DNA of 64,000 bases from Pycnopodia helianthoides (GCA_032158295.1 CM063264.1:12013758-12077757), one strand, 5' to 3'. Shown: positions 12,001 to 20,838, counted from the first letter of the stretch. Program-made: numbers and translations. Notes: generated by a model from the letters alone, not told the origin.

Positions 12001-15000
12001 AAAGTGAAATAAGCACTGTAAATAGAAGGGAAAGAAGGGGGAAGAAACCAAGACAACAATGGGTCATTGTGGATTTCTGTTGTCTATAAACCTTATGCAT
12101 TGACGTCATCACGCCGCCATCTTAAAGGTAAAACGATGACGAAACAATGGAAAACGCACATCTTGTACGCGCGACGCAGAGGATGAGCCATGCAATCTCT
12201 TTTGACTAGCCAAGGGCGCCCTAGTCAAATGACGTCATGTGCATAAGGTCTATTGTAGTTCATAGAATAGCAACAGTATCTAGTTAGAGCTTATTTGATC
12301 ATTGATGGGTTGATCATTTGTGTGTGTGAAGGCTCCTTGCCCTTGACATTAAACCTCTGTGATAAACAAAGACTTTGTTCTGCACTACTTGAGCATATCA
12401 GTTGAAGATCTCAGACTTCATGTTTTTCACACAAACATTGTTGATGTTTAAATATTAATACCTCAAGTGTTTATTTCAATGTGTTTTCAGAAATAAATAT
12501 AAATACAACAGTCTCTAATAACCATGGCAAAGAGCCAATCATTTTAAGTTTTCAAATGATTTCATGTTTATTTTGAAGGTAGTCTGATAACAAACAACAT
12601 TAACTGATGTACTTGGACATTTGTTGAATCATCATCATTGTAGCACAATGATCATCCGGAGTGTTTTGTAGGACCAAAGGGAAACTTGATGTTGATGTAT
12701 GATCATGTTTCATGTATCTTACATTAAAATGTTACATGACTCATTTGCAGAGGATGTAACCAATATTATACCAGGGTTAGATGACTCGAATCATGGCTTA
12801 AAGGTATTGTACACTTTTGGTAACAGCTCAAAATCAGTGTCCACATTTTGTGTGATTAAACGTATGCATGAACAAACAAACCTGTGAAAGTTTGAGCTCA
12901 ATTGGTCATTGAGGTCACGAGAAAATAGTGAAAAGAGATCTTATGTGTTTTCTGTTTTATCAAATTATTGCGCGCGATAATTACTATTGTTTTACTCGTT
13001 TCTCAGAAACGATAGCATTTTAGGCAGAAATATTTTAAGGAACCCTTTCTACCATTACTTTCTTTAAATCATGTTAGTTATGTGTGAATCTGTGAACATT
13101 TTGTTTTTCGATCTTACCAATAGTGTACAGGGCCTTTAAAGGAATGAAAAGCTGCAATTATACACCATCCAAATAGTTTCCTCCAGGTACTGAACAATAA
13201 ACATTGAAGACGAGTATAGAGTTCAAAACATCGAGACCACAACATTTCCTCTCAGAATCAACATTTCTCCCAAAAGAGATTTAATACCCGCAAGTTGACT
13301 ATTTATAGTTCCCTTATCATCCACACCATGAAAAGCTTCAAACAACACTTACACATTGAAATGTTCAAGATAGAAAGACAATGTCACCCAAGTTGTTTAA
13401 TGAGGCTGCATCATTCCAGGGCATTTCCAGGCAGGCAAGATACTACACTACTGGTCATTATGAGAAAGTGTACTGTATCTAGTAATAACCATAAAATCAA
13501 GAATATAGCTGAACAAGTTTGTATCAAAGGTTGATAATAAGTGTGAGGTGCATTCTCCAGAAACTGTAGGCCTAAGTTTGTCTTCTGTTGAGCTGTGTAC
13601 AAATCGTTCCTGCAAGAACTGTAGGTTTTGTTGTCCTTTTAATCATGTAATGTCCCAGTTTTATGGTTTGTACATTGAAAAAAGCAGGTGGTGGGTTCGA
13701 ATCCCACACAAGGCAGGCCTATCTGTAGGTACCTCATGTGCACAATGTACATGTATCAATGTTTTTTGAATACTCATGAGAAAGTACTAATTATTAGCCC
13801 AAGTCACCTTTATTATCACCACACTCGATGTTTGGTTAGGCTGTATAGGCTATACGCACAAATCTTTACAAGCAACCTGACTCCAAAATGGCAGAACACA
13901 CAGGTAGAAAACTACTCCTTGTGTGGTGAGATGTTAATGCATAGTGCAAGCCCCTCCTTCAACAACTCCACTGGCTTCCTATTCAAGAACTATTATCTTC
14001 AAGTTGTTAACCAGACATGTAGAAATGTTGGAATGAAAGTGCTTCTCCTGACCTCACTGAACTTATCACTCTGTTCGAGCTCAGATACAAGGAATCTCAC
14101 AAAACCTCAAACCAGATACTCTTCATCTGCCAATGTTTTATGCAGCTGCTCCAAACCTTTGGAACAATCTCCCTTATCAAAATAATACCATTTAACTTAC
14201 TGAATCCAAAACATCAATTAAAATTCACCTTTTCCAGACTTATTTCACTTTTAAAAGCTATTTATTTCATTCATTCATTTTGTGTTGTAGATTGTTGATT
14301 GTTGTATTGTTAATTTGCTGTAAAGCATTGAAATACCTTTTTTGCTTGAAGGAACATTACAGAATTGGTAAGAAAAAAACTTGTAAAATATACTTTTGAT
14401 CACAGATTTACATAAAACTTACACGGTCTAATGATGATGATAGTAGAAAACATCCCTTGAAATATTTCTGTTTGAAGAGCCATATTTGATGAGAAATGAA
14501 TAAACTAATTTTCCGATTGGAGTTTATTGCTCAGTGAGCGTTTTATTCATTTGTTGAACCTATATGATTTCATGCAAATGTGTAATCGGTTTTTCACTAT
14601 TTTCTTGTGACCCAGATGGCCGATCGATCTCAAACTTCCACAGGTTTGTCAGTTTATGTATATGGTGGATCACATAAAGTGCTTACACCATGTACACTGC
14701 CAGCAACTGTTTTGTTAGCAAAAACCAATTCTGTAATGTTCCTTTAAGCATGCTAGATAAGTGCTTGGATTATTATTATTATATTATTATTATTATTATG
14801 TAGTAGTAACTACTCATATGTACATGAGTGAAGTTACATTAACATTTAACCCTGATGCAATAGAGGAATCTGTGCACATCAATGCCTAATTATAAATCAT
14901 TTTCTACTGTGGAAATCTGCATCAGTAACAATCCAAGGATATTATGCGCTCTCCTTTCAGCACAGAGTAAGGCCCTGAGTGATGGATTGAAGCTATTCGA

Positions 15001-18000
15001 CCCTACATGATGTAACTTCACTCATGTACATATGAGTAGTTACTACATAATAATAATAATAATAATAATATAATAATAATAATCCAAGCACTTATCAAGC
15101 ATGCTTAAAGGAACATTACAGAATTGGTTTTTGCTAACAAAACAGTTGCTGGCAGTGTACAAATGTACATGGTGTAAGCACTTTATGTGATCCACCATAT
15201 ACATAAACTGACTGTGTACATTCTGCATTAAACAGATAATTTGCAAAATCAAAAGCTCACTTACATGATTGAGTTGATTGTGTTCCCAGTTGTCAGTAAG
15301 AATACATCACAGAGTTGTTGATACTCTTGTTCATCCACCAATGCTGTGTGTTGGGTTTGTACTTGTATTTAAAGGCCAATGTTTCACAATGTTGTTAAAA
15401 AACCTACGCAGCAAATTGCTATGAGCAATACTCTAGCATCCAAATATGGAAGTTGTCAATCCTTATTTGGAACTTGTTATGAGCTATGCATTACTATATA
15501 ATGGATTTCACATAGGTGGAATCCCCTGATTGTAGGGTTTGGTTAAATGTGTGCAGTAGACTATGCCTGAGGCCAAGTAAAAAAACTTACGAGTTTGTCG
15601 TTCCCGCCCGCCTCCTTTTTGGCTGCCGCCTCCTTTTTTCGGCCGCCGCCTCATTTTGTTTACTATTACTGTGGCAAAACTACCCTAACATAGATGAAAG
15701 ACTCTGCCTTGTTACGATCAAACTTCTAAATTTATTTTAGAAATGATTTAGAGAGTCTATAAATCTATGAAGTTTAACGTTCTGTAGCCTATATCCCTGA
15801 TTTAGAGAGTCTATAAATCTATGAAGTGTAACGTTCTGTAGCCTATATCCCTGATTTAGAGAGTCTATAAATCTATGAAGTTTAACATTCTGCAGCCTAT
15901 ATCCCTGATTTAGAGAGTCTATAAATCTATGAAGTGTAACGTTCTGTAGCCTATATCCCTGATTTAGAGAGTCTATAAATCTAGATGAAGTTTAACATTC
16001 TGCAGCCTATATCCCTGATTTAGAGAGTCTATAAATCTATGAAGTGTAACATTCTGTAGCCTATATCCCTGATTTAGAGAGTCTATAAATCTATGAAGTT
16101 TAACATTCTGCAGCCTATATCCCCGATTTAGAGAGTTTATAAATCTATGAAGTGTAACGTTCTGTAGCCTATATCCCTGATTTAGAGAGTCTATAAATCT
16201 AGGAAGTTTAACGTTCTGCAGCCTATATCCCTGATTTAGAGAGTTTATAAATCTAGGAAGTGTAGCCTATCCCTGAGGGGGACTCATCTACAGTCCATGA
16301 TGAAACTGTTATCAATCATACTTGAATTTTTTTTTCATTTTCATACAATTATCACTCCCTTAGATAAATGATTACGCTTCCAAAAAACTATGTTGATTTC
16401 TCCCTTTAAATTCAAGTAAATTATCAACTATTGCATGGTGGAGACAGTTTGTGCAAGCTTCGATCTCCCCTTGCGAAATAACTTGATGGTTTGTGACTGT
16501 ACACATCATCCCTACGACATGATAGTGGATTTCCCCATGTGAGAAAGAAAGTAAACCTGATATTAGATGATGATCTTATGCTAATGTGAGCCAAGTCAGT
16601 TTGCTTACATTATTATTGGCCACATGTTAATTGCAAGCACTCATGTAGTGCACACAAATTTTCACTGTGTGAGCATTGTGCACTTAGATATGATGCACTA
16701 AATAAAAGGGCATGGAAGCAAACCTTGTTTGAAGCAAGCTTACATGTACACGTTGTATCATGTTTTTGCACATGCACCTTTTTCTATGGTGTGCACTATT
16801 TCCTAAACATAAAATACAAGTAAATACATACAAGTAAAAACATGCTATGGGCTAGTAAAAACCTCTTCTCAACTTGCCCTGTGGGCTTCTAAAAACTGTG
16901 CAACCTACTTGTTTAAAATGCTCTTTTCTGCCTTTTCAGATGTGAATATCTAATGTATAAAATGTGTTAATCGTTATTGAGTATGTAAATACATGTACAA
17001 CTTCATTTGATCATTAAACTGGTTGTGATCGTTAACATTAACACATCAGAACATTACATTTATGGCAATTCCTGTTAACAATATGGGCTACTAAAACTTC
17101 CTGGGGGCAAGTAAAATGCACAGTTTACTGGCCCAGCGGGCTACTTTACAAAAAGCTTAAGCGCAAGGCCTGACATCCGTTGTAATATACACAGTACTGA
17201 AAAACAAATAAACTCAAACAGTCACCCGAAACAACAAATATTTATGTACCTTTGGTGGCAGGATACATTTCCCAGGGCTGTCTTTGCAAACTGCAGCTGA
17301 AATATAATAAGCCAGTGGTATCTGTAGATCACTTTACCCTTGTCTGCTGAACTGTTGACCTGACATTTAAAGACCTTGTAAAAAATAGTGTGTTCCCAGG
17401 GAGTGCACTTTGAACTCTAGCTGCTGTGTTTGTTTGGAAGCTTGCCTGTCATGACAGGTACATTTAAATGACCTTGATTCAGTTTGTTTGGTTGTCTACC
17501 CTGGTTGCGTGTGTAGTTCAATAGTGAATTGTTGTTGTTTGCTACAGCTGTTGCTTAGCGTGTGACAGACAGGAAGTAATGACACATTGTGTCATTCATT
17601 TTAATTTATTGTAGGATTTAAATTGATTCTTCTTTTGTGAATATATTTAAATCTTCTCAGGCTGTTGAGGTTGCATCATTTGGACGAGCAAAAACAACAT
17701 TTATAAACAAGTATAGTGTGAACGTTGATACTATTGAAGTAACAATTGTAGAGAACATTACCACAATCATTAAGAATATTGCCAAAACTCTTGGAAATGT
17801 TAACATAATCTTGAGACCATTTCAACTGAATATGATCTTTCAGAGAAGTATTTTGGGAAATGATTTGTGCTTAGGGAGTTAGAATCAGCTGAGTGTATTT
17901 TACTTTCTCAATAAACTTAACACCCGGTTGTTTTTCCTATTTTTTGTTGAGTCAGAATTTATTTTAAAACATGGCAATATTTGTTATTTGAAGTATAGTT

Positions 18001-20830
18001 TCCTGTGTTTTAACAAGTATAGAGTGTGTAGTTGTGCAATTTGACTATTTTATGATTGTTTGAGTTTGACTATTTAAAGACATTTGTAGATAAACTGTTG
18101 AAAGAAATTATATTAAACTGTTAACTAAAAAGAAATTTGATTTTTCTCAGTTTAATTTGATCACAATTGTACTCAGGCAGTGTTGCACCAGTTCCCCCCT
18201 CCCCCCATCTTTGTGAGGTTTAGTTGTTTACAATTATATCTGTCTTGTCATTTTACTTAATTCAATTGTTTACTTTTATTTGGGGATGGGGGGTTGTTAC
18301 ATACTATTTTGTACCCAGATTTTACTAGATATCCAAAGTTTTTACCTACCTTAATCTCACCAATGATAGAGCAGGCTAATATTTGTAGCCAAACCCTTGT
18401 TTTTTTTCACTTGACGTAATTAACAAACACTTAATTAAGTTGAAGAGGGGTGGGGTATATCAGGTTGAGGGAGGGAGGAGTTGAGGTATTGAGATTACTG
18501 ATGTGGTATTTGTACACTCTGATCATACTTAGATGACACCATCAAAGCGACATCCTGAAGCAATAAGTGAAGCTAGAAGGAGAGTACATCATCTGATAGA
18601 TGAAGCCTTTTCATTGGTTGGTTTACCTAAGAATGCTGTCTCACCAATTACTCCCATAGTAACAGATGAAGGGAAATCAACAGCAGACGATAAGGTAGAC
18701 AGGCCTTGTGTTTATTACTGAAAGTGTTTAAAATTAGACAATTTTATCAGATTCATCATTTGAACACAATTTGTGGCTGTTCAACTTCAAGATATTACAG
18801 AGTGGGGTATTGTTATTCAATTGAAAAAACACAAGACAGACAGACTTGTCCAATCATGAGTTTACTGGCCTGACACTTAAAGTCACTGGCCTCGGGCCTG
18901 CGGTCTAGTGTAAAATTGAAGTCTTGATTGTGATAAAAATAAAGGGCTTCTGAATGAATGTGCCTATGGATTTAAACAATAATTCTTGTTATATTTTCAC
19001 TACTTTGTCCTTTTCAGTTGTTTGTGAAGGATAAAGATGAAGGTTCATACTCTACAATGTAAGTATATTATTCTATACAATTGTGGGATGCATATGAGTA
19101 TACGATATAGCAGAATATAATTACTTGTTGAAATCTGGACTATTTTTATAAGGCGAAGCTGAGTGACACAGAACAGTCCAGATTTCACTGAGTAATTATA
19201 TTCTGCTATATTATTGTACGAAAAAAATGCATCCTATTTGTTTTATATACCTCACACATACATCTTTGTGATTTGATAATTTTCATATAATTCATAATTT
19301 GTTTCAACAATAAATAATAAAGAGGTTTGAACAGTTTATAATTTATAAGGTCTAATACAGCTGATAAAGACATCGTGGAGCTGTTTGAGACCAGTTGGCT
19401 AAAGCGCATTCAGCGCTTATAACCCCTTTTCTTTATGATAAAGTACACTGGGTTCCTTTACGTGCATTACACAACATTACGGCTTTACGTCCCATCCAAA
19501 GGACGAAGCAACAATGGTTAAGTGTCTTGCTCAAGGACACAAGTGTCACGACCAGGACATGAACCCACACTCTGCTGATCAGAAACACCAGAGCTTTAAT
19601 CCGGTGGTCTTATCCGCTTGGCCATGACACGCCACATACATGGCAAATAAGTATGACACATGAATAGTGATCCACCAATCAAATGACAAGGATCTATAGA
19701 ACAACTTATTCAATGCTAATCAAACAATCCTTTTTGAGGGCTGCAGAATTTAGTTTTTAATTGTGCATTTCTAAATGTTAGAATGATAATTTGATTTTGT
19801 ATTTTATTGAGGTCAAAGTTGAATTTTGTTGTTCTGACATTTCAGGAAAGACAGCAGGACTTTCATCACAGAACATCAAGACAGAAAACAAAGTAAGAAG
19901 GAGGTGATGATGGAGGGACTCGTGTTGTTGTAGTTCCAGTTACTCATGTACCAGATAAGACGTCAGACGTCATATGGAATCCGTACAATGCAGAAGATGA
20001 ACTCAATCAGCTAGAAAAATCTCAGCAATTGGTAAGGAGTCAGATTCTTCATTTTAATAAAATTAAATATTTAAAAAAACAAAAAAAAAATTCTGCCATC
20101 ACGTGGATGTGCTGGTCATGGGCAGTTTTTCCTGTAGTACATGGATTACTTGAAGTTATTGATTGTGTAAGGTTTCCCATGGTATTGCAATAACCATTCT
20201 TAATATTGGAATTGTGTCTAATGTATTTTTCAGACCTCATCAGTTGCAGGAAGAGTGGATGTGAAATACAAACATGATGAAGCAAGTCATCTTAATATGC
20301 CTTATCCTTTAAGTGTAACAACACCTTCTCATGAACCATGGATGAAAAGGCTTACTGCTCCTAGAAATCCTGACCAAGAACAAGCACTAAACCAAAGAAC
20401 ATATTCTGATGAACACAACGTCGAAGCATTTCCGGAGCAAAGCAGAAGTGTTAGACGACACTTAACTGATGTAGACACGTCTCAGCTTGATGATCCATAT
20501 CTTGACCCATACCTTAAGAAGAGTTCTCATAGTGACTTAAGTGGGAGTGTTAACTTACCGGAGTATCCCAATGCTGCATCAGAAGAAGATCCTTATACAA
20601 TGAGAATGTCTAGAGAAAAGAAACATACTGCTTCATCAAACCCAGATCATAAACAAGATGGTATGTTATCCACTATAGCAATGGAGCGTAGAGTTGGTAA
20701 ACCAATTACTGATGGTTATGATGAGATTGATGTATCAAGAGCTGCAGAGTCCTCTTATCTAGTAGCTGCAATAAGAGATGAGTTAATACGATTAGCTAAG
20801 AAGACCGATCAGAATGATAGTAATGTATGA
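1..20830 (+). CDS. KIAA1549: KIAA1549/KIAA1549L-family membrane protein, C-terminal half (multi-exon, 5' partial)
   Basis: I recognise this gene by piecewise similarity, from memory, to the vertebrate UPF0606 proteins KIAA1549 and KIAA1549L. Matching blocks in order: a juxtamembrane extracellular domain, one membrane helix, a TPRGFDVAKE block (vertebrate QGFDYAKQ), a LKRLYQEAQNEMSQILSPDE block (vertebrate KKMYEKAPKEMEHVLDPDSE), EARRRVHHLIDEAFSL (vertebrate EVRQQMHMLLEEAFSL) and the C-terminal VAAIRDELIRLAKK (vertebrate VKAIREEVAKLAKK). Exons I place: 1-92, 597-811, 1444-1615, 2044-2252, 4507-4685, 5502-5760, 6069-6134 (doubtful), 6420-6543, 6717-6834, 18533-18694, 19018-19058, 19846-20031, 20234-20830. 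Phases agree across most junctions; exceptions are given in the exon entries. The N-terminal ectodomain, usually long and Ser/Thr-rich, lies upstream of the window. The molecular function of the family is poorly known; vertebrate KIAA1549 is best known as the fusion partner of BRAF in pilocytic astrocytoma. Confidence 0.87.
319..366. repeat. (AAAC)n microsatellite
   Basis: Runs of AAAC/AAAT units inside the intron at 93-596. The rest of that intron is AT-rich without other features. Confidence 0.9.
597..811 (+). CDS. KIAA1549: KIAA1549-like extracellular exon with RRKKR site
   Basis: Acceptor TTATTTGCAG, donor GTAAAA, no stop in the chosen frame. The exon encodes an acidic helix-rich stretch ending in NRRKKRAMTVNG, a proprotein-convertase-like basic site. 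As I recall, vertebrate KIAA1549 has RRFKRAT at the same place. The phase 1 start agrees with the exon before and the phase 0 end with the exon after. Confidence 0.85.
1058..1110. repeat. 12-bp tandem repeat (ATGTCTGAGGTC)
   Basis: Four near-identical copies in the intron at 812-1443. Confidence 0.9.
1444..1615 (+). CDS. KIAA1549: KIAA1549-like extracellular exon (SEA-like fold suspected)
   Basis: Acceptor after TTATTTAG, donor GTGAGT. It encodes VIDISRDLTYPVNGVMVFYV, then an ILDELTLPELTFYLG block that matches the vertebrate KILSTIDSQRMALTLG region. An alpha/beta domain between a basic site and the membrane is reminiscent of SEA or GAIN modules; that fold assignment is inference. Confidence 0.85.
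2044..2252 (+). CDS. KIAA1549: KIAA1549-like transmembrane exon with Cys cluster
   Basis: Acceptor TTTTATACAG, donor GTCAGA (not consensus but GTNAG). It encodes a Pro/Thr linker, one hydrophobic helix (WIILLVIGLSGFLFLV), then CCCCFCICCRR at the cytoplasmic face, a likely S-palmitoylation cluster and stop-transfer signal. Reading through the donor meets a stop six bases after RR, so the donor matters. Confidence 0.88.
2253..4506 (+). repeat. Intron whose 3' two-thirds is a 31-bp minisatellite carrying splice acceptors
   Basis: From about 3071 to 4506 the intron consists of roughly 45 tandem copies of a 31-bp unit (consensus halves TTATAATTTCATTTCAG and TACCCATATAAACC). Each intact unit contains a polypyrimidine tract, an AG and the first bases of the downstream exon (TACCCATATAAACCTTATAA). 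Higher-order structure is visible: a two-unit block with TAGGCCTAAACC and TAGCCTATACATG variants repeats three times at about 3365-3560, and a segment near 3781-3915 recurs at 4216-4345, a shift of about 435 bp. The stretch 2253-3070 is AT-rich with nothing I can name. Confidence 0.93.
4507..4685 (+). CDS. KIAA1549: KIAA1549-like first cytoplasmic exon
   Basis: It begins at the last of the tandem acceptors (TTTCATTTCAG) and reads YPYKPYKTPNQTPRGFDVAK, then an acidic and Ser/Thr-rich stretch to a GTACCA donor. TPRGFDVAKE aligns with the conserved vertebrate VQGFDYAKQ block, which fixes this acceptor as the one giving the right frame. The phase 2 end joins the next exon as Arg. Confidence 0.8.
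5502..5760 (+). CDS. KIAA1549: KIAA1549-like cytoplasmic exon with apparent 1-nt frameshift
   Basis: Acceptor TTCTTCAG, donor GTAAAT. The first two-thirds reads a plausible acidic, Ser-rich tail (DTVSSSSSDSLSTPDHGG onward). From about 5680 the same frame turns into low-quality Arg/Leu/His sequence, whereas the frame reached by a one-base deletion reads LKTEFKESWNTLREDSAE and then ATKNPDG. Its final phase (1) joins exon 6420-6543 perfectly as PDG-EGAELKRLYQEAQ. I therefore infer a missing base near 5670-5690, in the genome or in the assembly. Confidence 0.7.
6069..6134 (+). CDS. Possible cassette exon of the KIAA1549-like gene
   Basis: 66 bp, phase 0 to phase 0, with an AG acceptor and a strong GTAAGT donor; encodes a Ser/Arg-rich SKSATSSPRSPSPHQ type sequence. 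Its exit phase does not match exon 6420-6543, and joining it after the corrected frame of the previous exon gives a stop. It may be a chance ORF, an alternative exon or another indel victim. Confidence 0.35.
6420..6543 (+). CDS. KIAA1549: KIAA1549-like conserved cytoplasmic exon
   Basis: Acceptor TTTGTTTAG, donor GTAAGT. It encodes GAELKRLYQEAQNEMSQILS and PDEASNPPDLIYISPDKRRK, aligning with the vertebrate KKMYEKAPKEMEHVLDPDSE block. It needs an incoming phase of 1. Confidence 0.85.
6717..6834 (+). CDS. KIAA1549: KIAA1549-like Lys-rich cytoplasmic exon
   Basis: Acceptor TGTATTTCAG, donor GTATGT. It continues the previous exon in phase as RRKKKGKSSKRKRVEQETKF, then YARRSTKQQ. The strongly basic segment could be a nuclear or lipid-binding signal, but that is not established for the family. 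Confidence 0.82.
8089..8212. mobile_element. Foldback MITE
   Basis: Terminal inverted repeats of about 27 bp: CAAATTGGTTGCTATAGCTA at the left, with AGCCGTAGCTGTAGCCGCCA closing the right end. No coding capacity. Superfamily not assigned. Confidence 0.7.
8473..8672. mobile_element. Foldback MITE of the GGGC(C/T)CAATTTCAT family, degenerate
   Basis: Left end GGGCTTGAATTTATTGAGCT and right end TCTATAAAATAGGGCC are decayed inverted repeats. The interior repeats GCTTAAGCAG/GTAAGCAGAA motifs. Same family as 23139-23388 and the half-copy at 24195-24252. Confidence 0.65.
9042..9401 (-). CDS. Unrecognised 119-aa ORF, antisense inside the intron
   Basis: An intact ORF with a good start context (AACAAGATGG), an even, non-repetitive amino-acid composition and a helix-rich look (DNLLKLSQDANLDKHDLALL then MMLGQLMTDLCKRRQLL), reminiscent of an ARM/HEAT-type helical repeat. 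There is no signal peptide, membrane segment or cysteine pattern. I do not recognise the family. I see no clear poly(A) signal in the 300 bp downstream, so it could be a single-exon nested gene, one exon of a spliced antisense gene, or a retrocopy. Composition is far better than the other antisense ORFs here, which are AT-rich shadows. Confidence 0.55.
   Translation of the reverse strand: MENNGSQQQINIDTRANDFYMFFRSGTHHEVQDNLLKLSQDANLDKHDLALLVMMLGQLMTDLCKRRQLLSDTNCRGALQTILETVTNTEANNNSKPYENDVEEIMVILQASPVMSDMY
9652..10610. mobile_element. About 0.96 kb inverted-repeat element carrying an internal tandem array
   Basis: The left arm 9652-9740 (ATTGCAAACTGCTTACCAAC ... AACGTTTCAACCC ... AGCAGAGTCTTTCTC) is the inverted, imperfect copy of the right arm 10535-10610. 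Between them are AT-rich sequence, a fragment related to 4873-4960 (GTTCAGACCATGAGGTTGAA type), and the 55-bp array. No transposase ORF is visible. Confidence 0.6.
10226..10503. repeat. 55-bp tandem repeat, five copies
   Basis: Five near-identical copies of a 55-bp unit starting CAGACAGCTTGCCAAAGGTT; the last has one inserted T and one substitution. The low divergence indicates recent amplification. Confidence 0.95.
12084..12253. mobile_element. Foldback MITE with TGACGTCAT-containing termini
   Basis: Left CTATAAACCTTATGCATTGA continuing CGTCAT; right ATGACGTCATGTGCATAAGG continuing TCTATTG. Termini of about 26 bp, non-coding. Confidence 0.75.
12797..13141. mobile_element. MITE, TTGGTAA family, copy 1
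   Basis: Ends CTTAAAGGTATTGTACACTT...GGTAA and TTACCAATAGTGTACAGGGC continuing CTTTAAAG form terminal inverted repeats. The interior shares the phrase CAAACCTGTGAAAGTTTGAG with the copy at 49497-49860. Confidence 0.75.
13684..13735 (+). mobile_element. tRNA-derived SINE fragment (B-box)
   Basis: GGTGGGTTCGAATCCCACAC is a perfect tRNA T-arm/B-box, but no intact tRNA body precedes it. Confidence 0.45.
13945..14345 (+). mobile_element. Decayed LINE 3' end (CR1/L2-like)
   Basis: Across several frames one can read fragments typical of LINE C-termini: HWLP, PDLTELITLFE and MFYAAAPNLWNNLPY, followed by an AT-rich tail. Interrupted by stops and indels; inactive. Confidence 0.6.
14346..14747. mobile_element. 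MITE, AACATTACAGAATTGG family, copy 1
   Basis: Terminal inverted repeats GAAGGAACATTACAGAATTG and its complement CAATTCTGTAATGTTCCTTT; about 400 bp and non-coding. Nearly the same element occurs at 48543-48935. Confidence 0.85.
14648..15212. repeat. Large inverted repeat (arms about 190-200 bp, spacer about 170 bp)
   Basis: Arm 14648-14838 reappears inverted at 15011-15212. The arms hold the right end of the MITE at 14346-14747, a GCATGC site, a (TTA)n/(TAA)n tract and ACTACTCATATGTACATGAG. Confidence 0.92.
15744..16275. repeat. 54-bp tandem array, about ten copies, dimeric higher order
   Basis: Unit GATTTAGAGAGTCTATAAAT plus 34 bp. Copies mostly alternate between a GTTTAAC..CTGCAG type and a GTGTAAC..CTGTAG type, giving a 108-bp dimer. 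Confidence 0.95.
18533..18694 (+). CDS. KIAA1549: KIAA1549-like exon with EARRRVHHLIDEAFSL helix
   Basis: Acceptor CATACTTAG, donor GTAGAC, 54 codons, phase 0 to 0. ISEARRRVHHLIDEAFSLVG aligns residue by residue with vertebrate IDEVRQQMHMLLEEAFSLAS, one of the most conserved blocks of the family. Confidence 0.9.
19018..19058 (+). CDS. KIAA1549: KIAA1549-like short exon
   Basis: 41 bp between CCTTTTCAG and GTAAGT, encoding LFVKDKDEGSYST and ending in phase 2, which fits the next exon (AT plus G gives Met). Supported by splice sites and phase rather than by homology. Confidence 0.65.
19105..19211. mobile_element. Small foldback element in the KIAA1549-like intron
   Basis: ATATAGCAGAATATAATTAC...GAAATCTGGAC is answered by GTCCAGATTTCACTGAGTAA...CTGCTATAT; arms of about 38 bp. 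Confidence 0.75.
19420..19633 (-). mobile_element. tRNA-derived SINE
   Basis: Read on the minus strand, the head GGCGTGTCATGGCCAAGCGG resembles a Leu/Ser tRNA A-box region and GTGTGGGTTCATGTCC a degenerate B-box, followed by a body with CTTGAGCAAGACACTTAACC. The acceptor-stem halves no longer pair, so this is a SINE and not a working tRNA gene. Confidence 0.75.
19846..20031 (+). CDS. KIAA1549: KIAA1549-like exon with apparent 1-nt frameshift
   Basis: Acceptor CATTTCAG, donor GTAAGG. It starts in phase as MKDSRTFITEHQDRKQSKKE and then, in that frame, hits TAG. After a one-base deletion near 19898-19905 the natural frame is GGDDGGTRVVVVPVTHVPDK and VIWNPYNAEDELNQLEKSQQL, matching vertebrate VVTSAPGTMT and VQWVPTYRPEMYQ. 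The end is in phase 0, which agrees with the last exon. A missing base, or an unusual short intron using the GTAAGA at 19893, would explain it. Confidence 0.75.
20234..20830 (+). CDS. KIAA1549: KIAA1549-like terminal coding exon
   Basis: Acceptor TATTTTTCAG; 198 codons plus TGA. A Pro/Tyr/Asp-rich disordered tail (DPYLDPYLKKSSHSDLSG) leads to the conserved C-terminal helix ESSYLVAAIRDELIRLAKK, equivalent to vertebrate TAALVKAIREEVAKLAKK. This is the best-supported exon of the gene and fixes strand and 3' end. Confidence 0.93.
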   Translation, partial: TSSVAGRVDVKYKHDEASHLNMPYPLSVTTPSHEPWMKRLTAPRNPDQEQALNQRTYSDEHNVEAFPEQSRSVRRHLTDVDTSQLDDPYLDPYLKKSSHSDLSGSVNLPEYPNAASEEDPYTMRMSREKKHTASSNPDHKQDGMLSTIAMERRVGKPITDGYDEIDVSRAAESSYLVAAIRDELIRLAKKTDQNDSNV

Positions 20831-20838
20831 TCACTCAT

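Larger units (their letters stand above)
6835..18532 (+). other. 11.7 kb intron of the KIAA1549-like gene
   Basis: A long intron holding an antisense ORF (9042-9401), MITEs, tandem arrays, LINE and SINE scraps and an inverted repeat, all listed separately. A possible extra exon lies at 17661-17738: AG acceptor TTCTTCTCAG, 26 codons, phase 0 to 0, donor GTAACA. I do not recognise its product (AVEVASFGRAKTT...) and give it low weight. Stretches 6835-8088, 10611-12083 and 16276-18532 otherwise show only AT-rich sequence without features I can support. Confidence 0.7.

Noticed and set aside
13688..14185. 165-codon plus ORF
   Set aside because: Spans a SINE fragment and a LINE remnant read in the wrong frame; the LINE residues are in other frames.
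19555..19633. Functional tRNA-Leu gene on the minus strand
   Set aside because: Acceptor stem halves do not pair, the B-box is degenerate (GGTTCATGTCC), and a SINE body follows.
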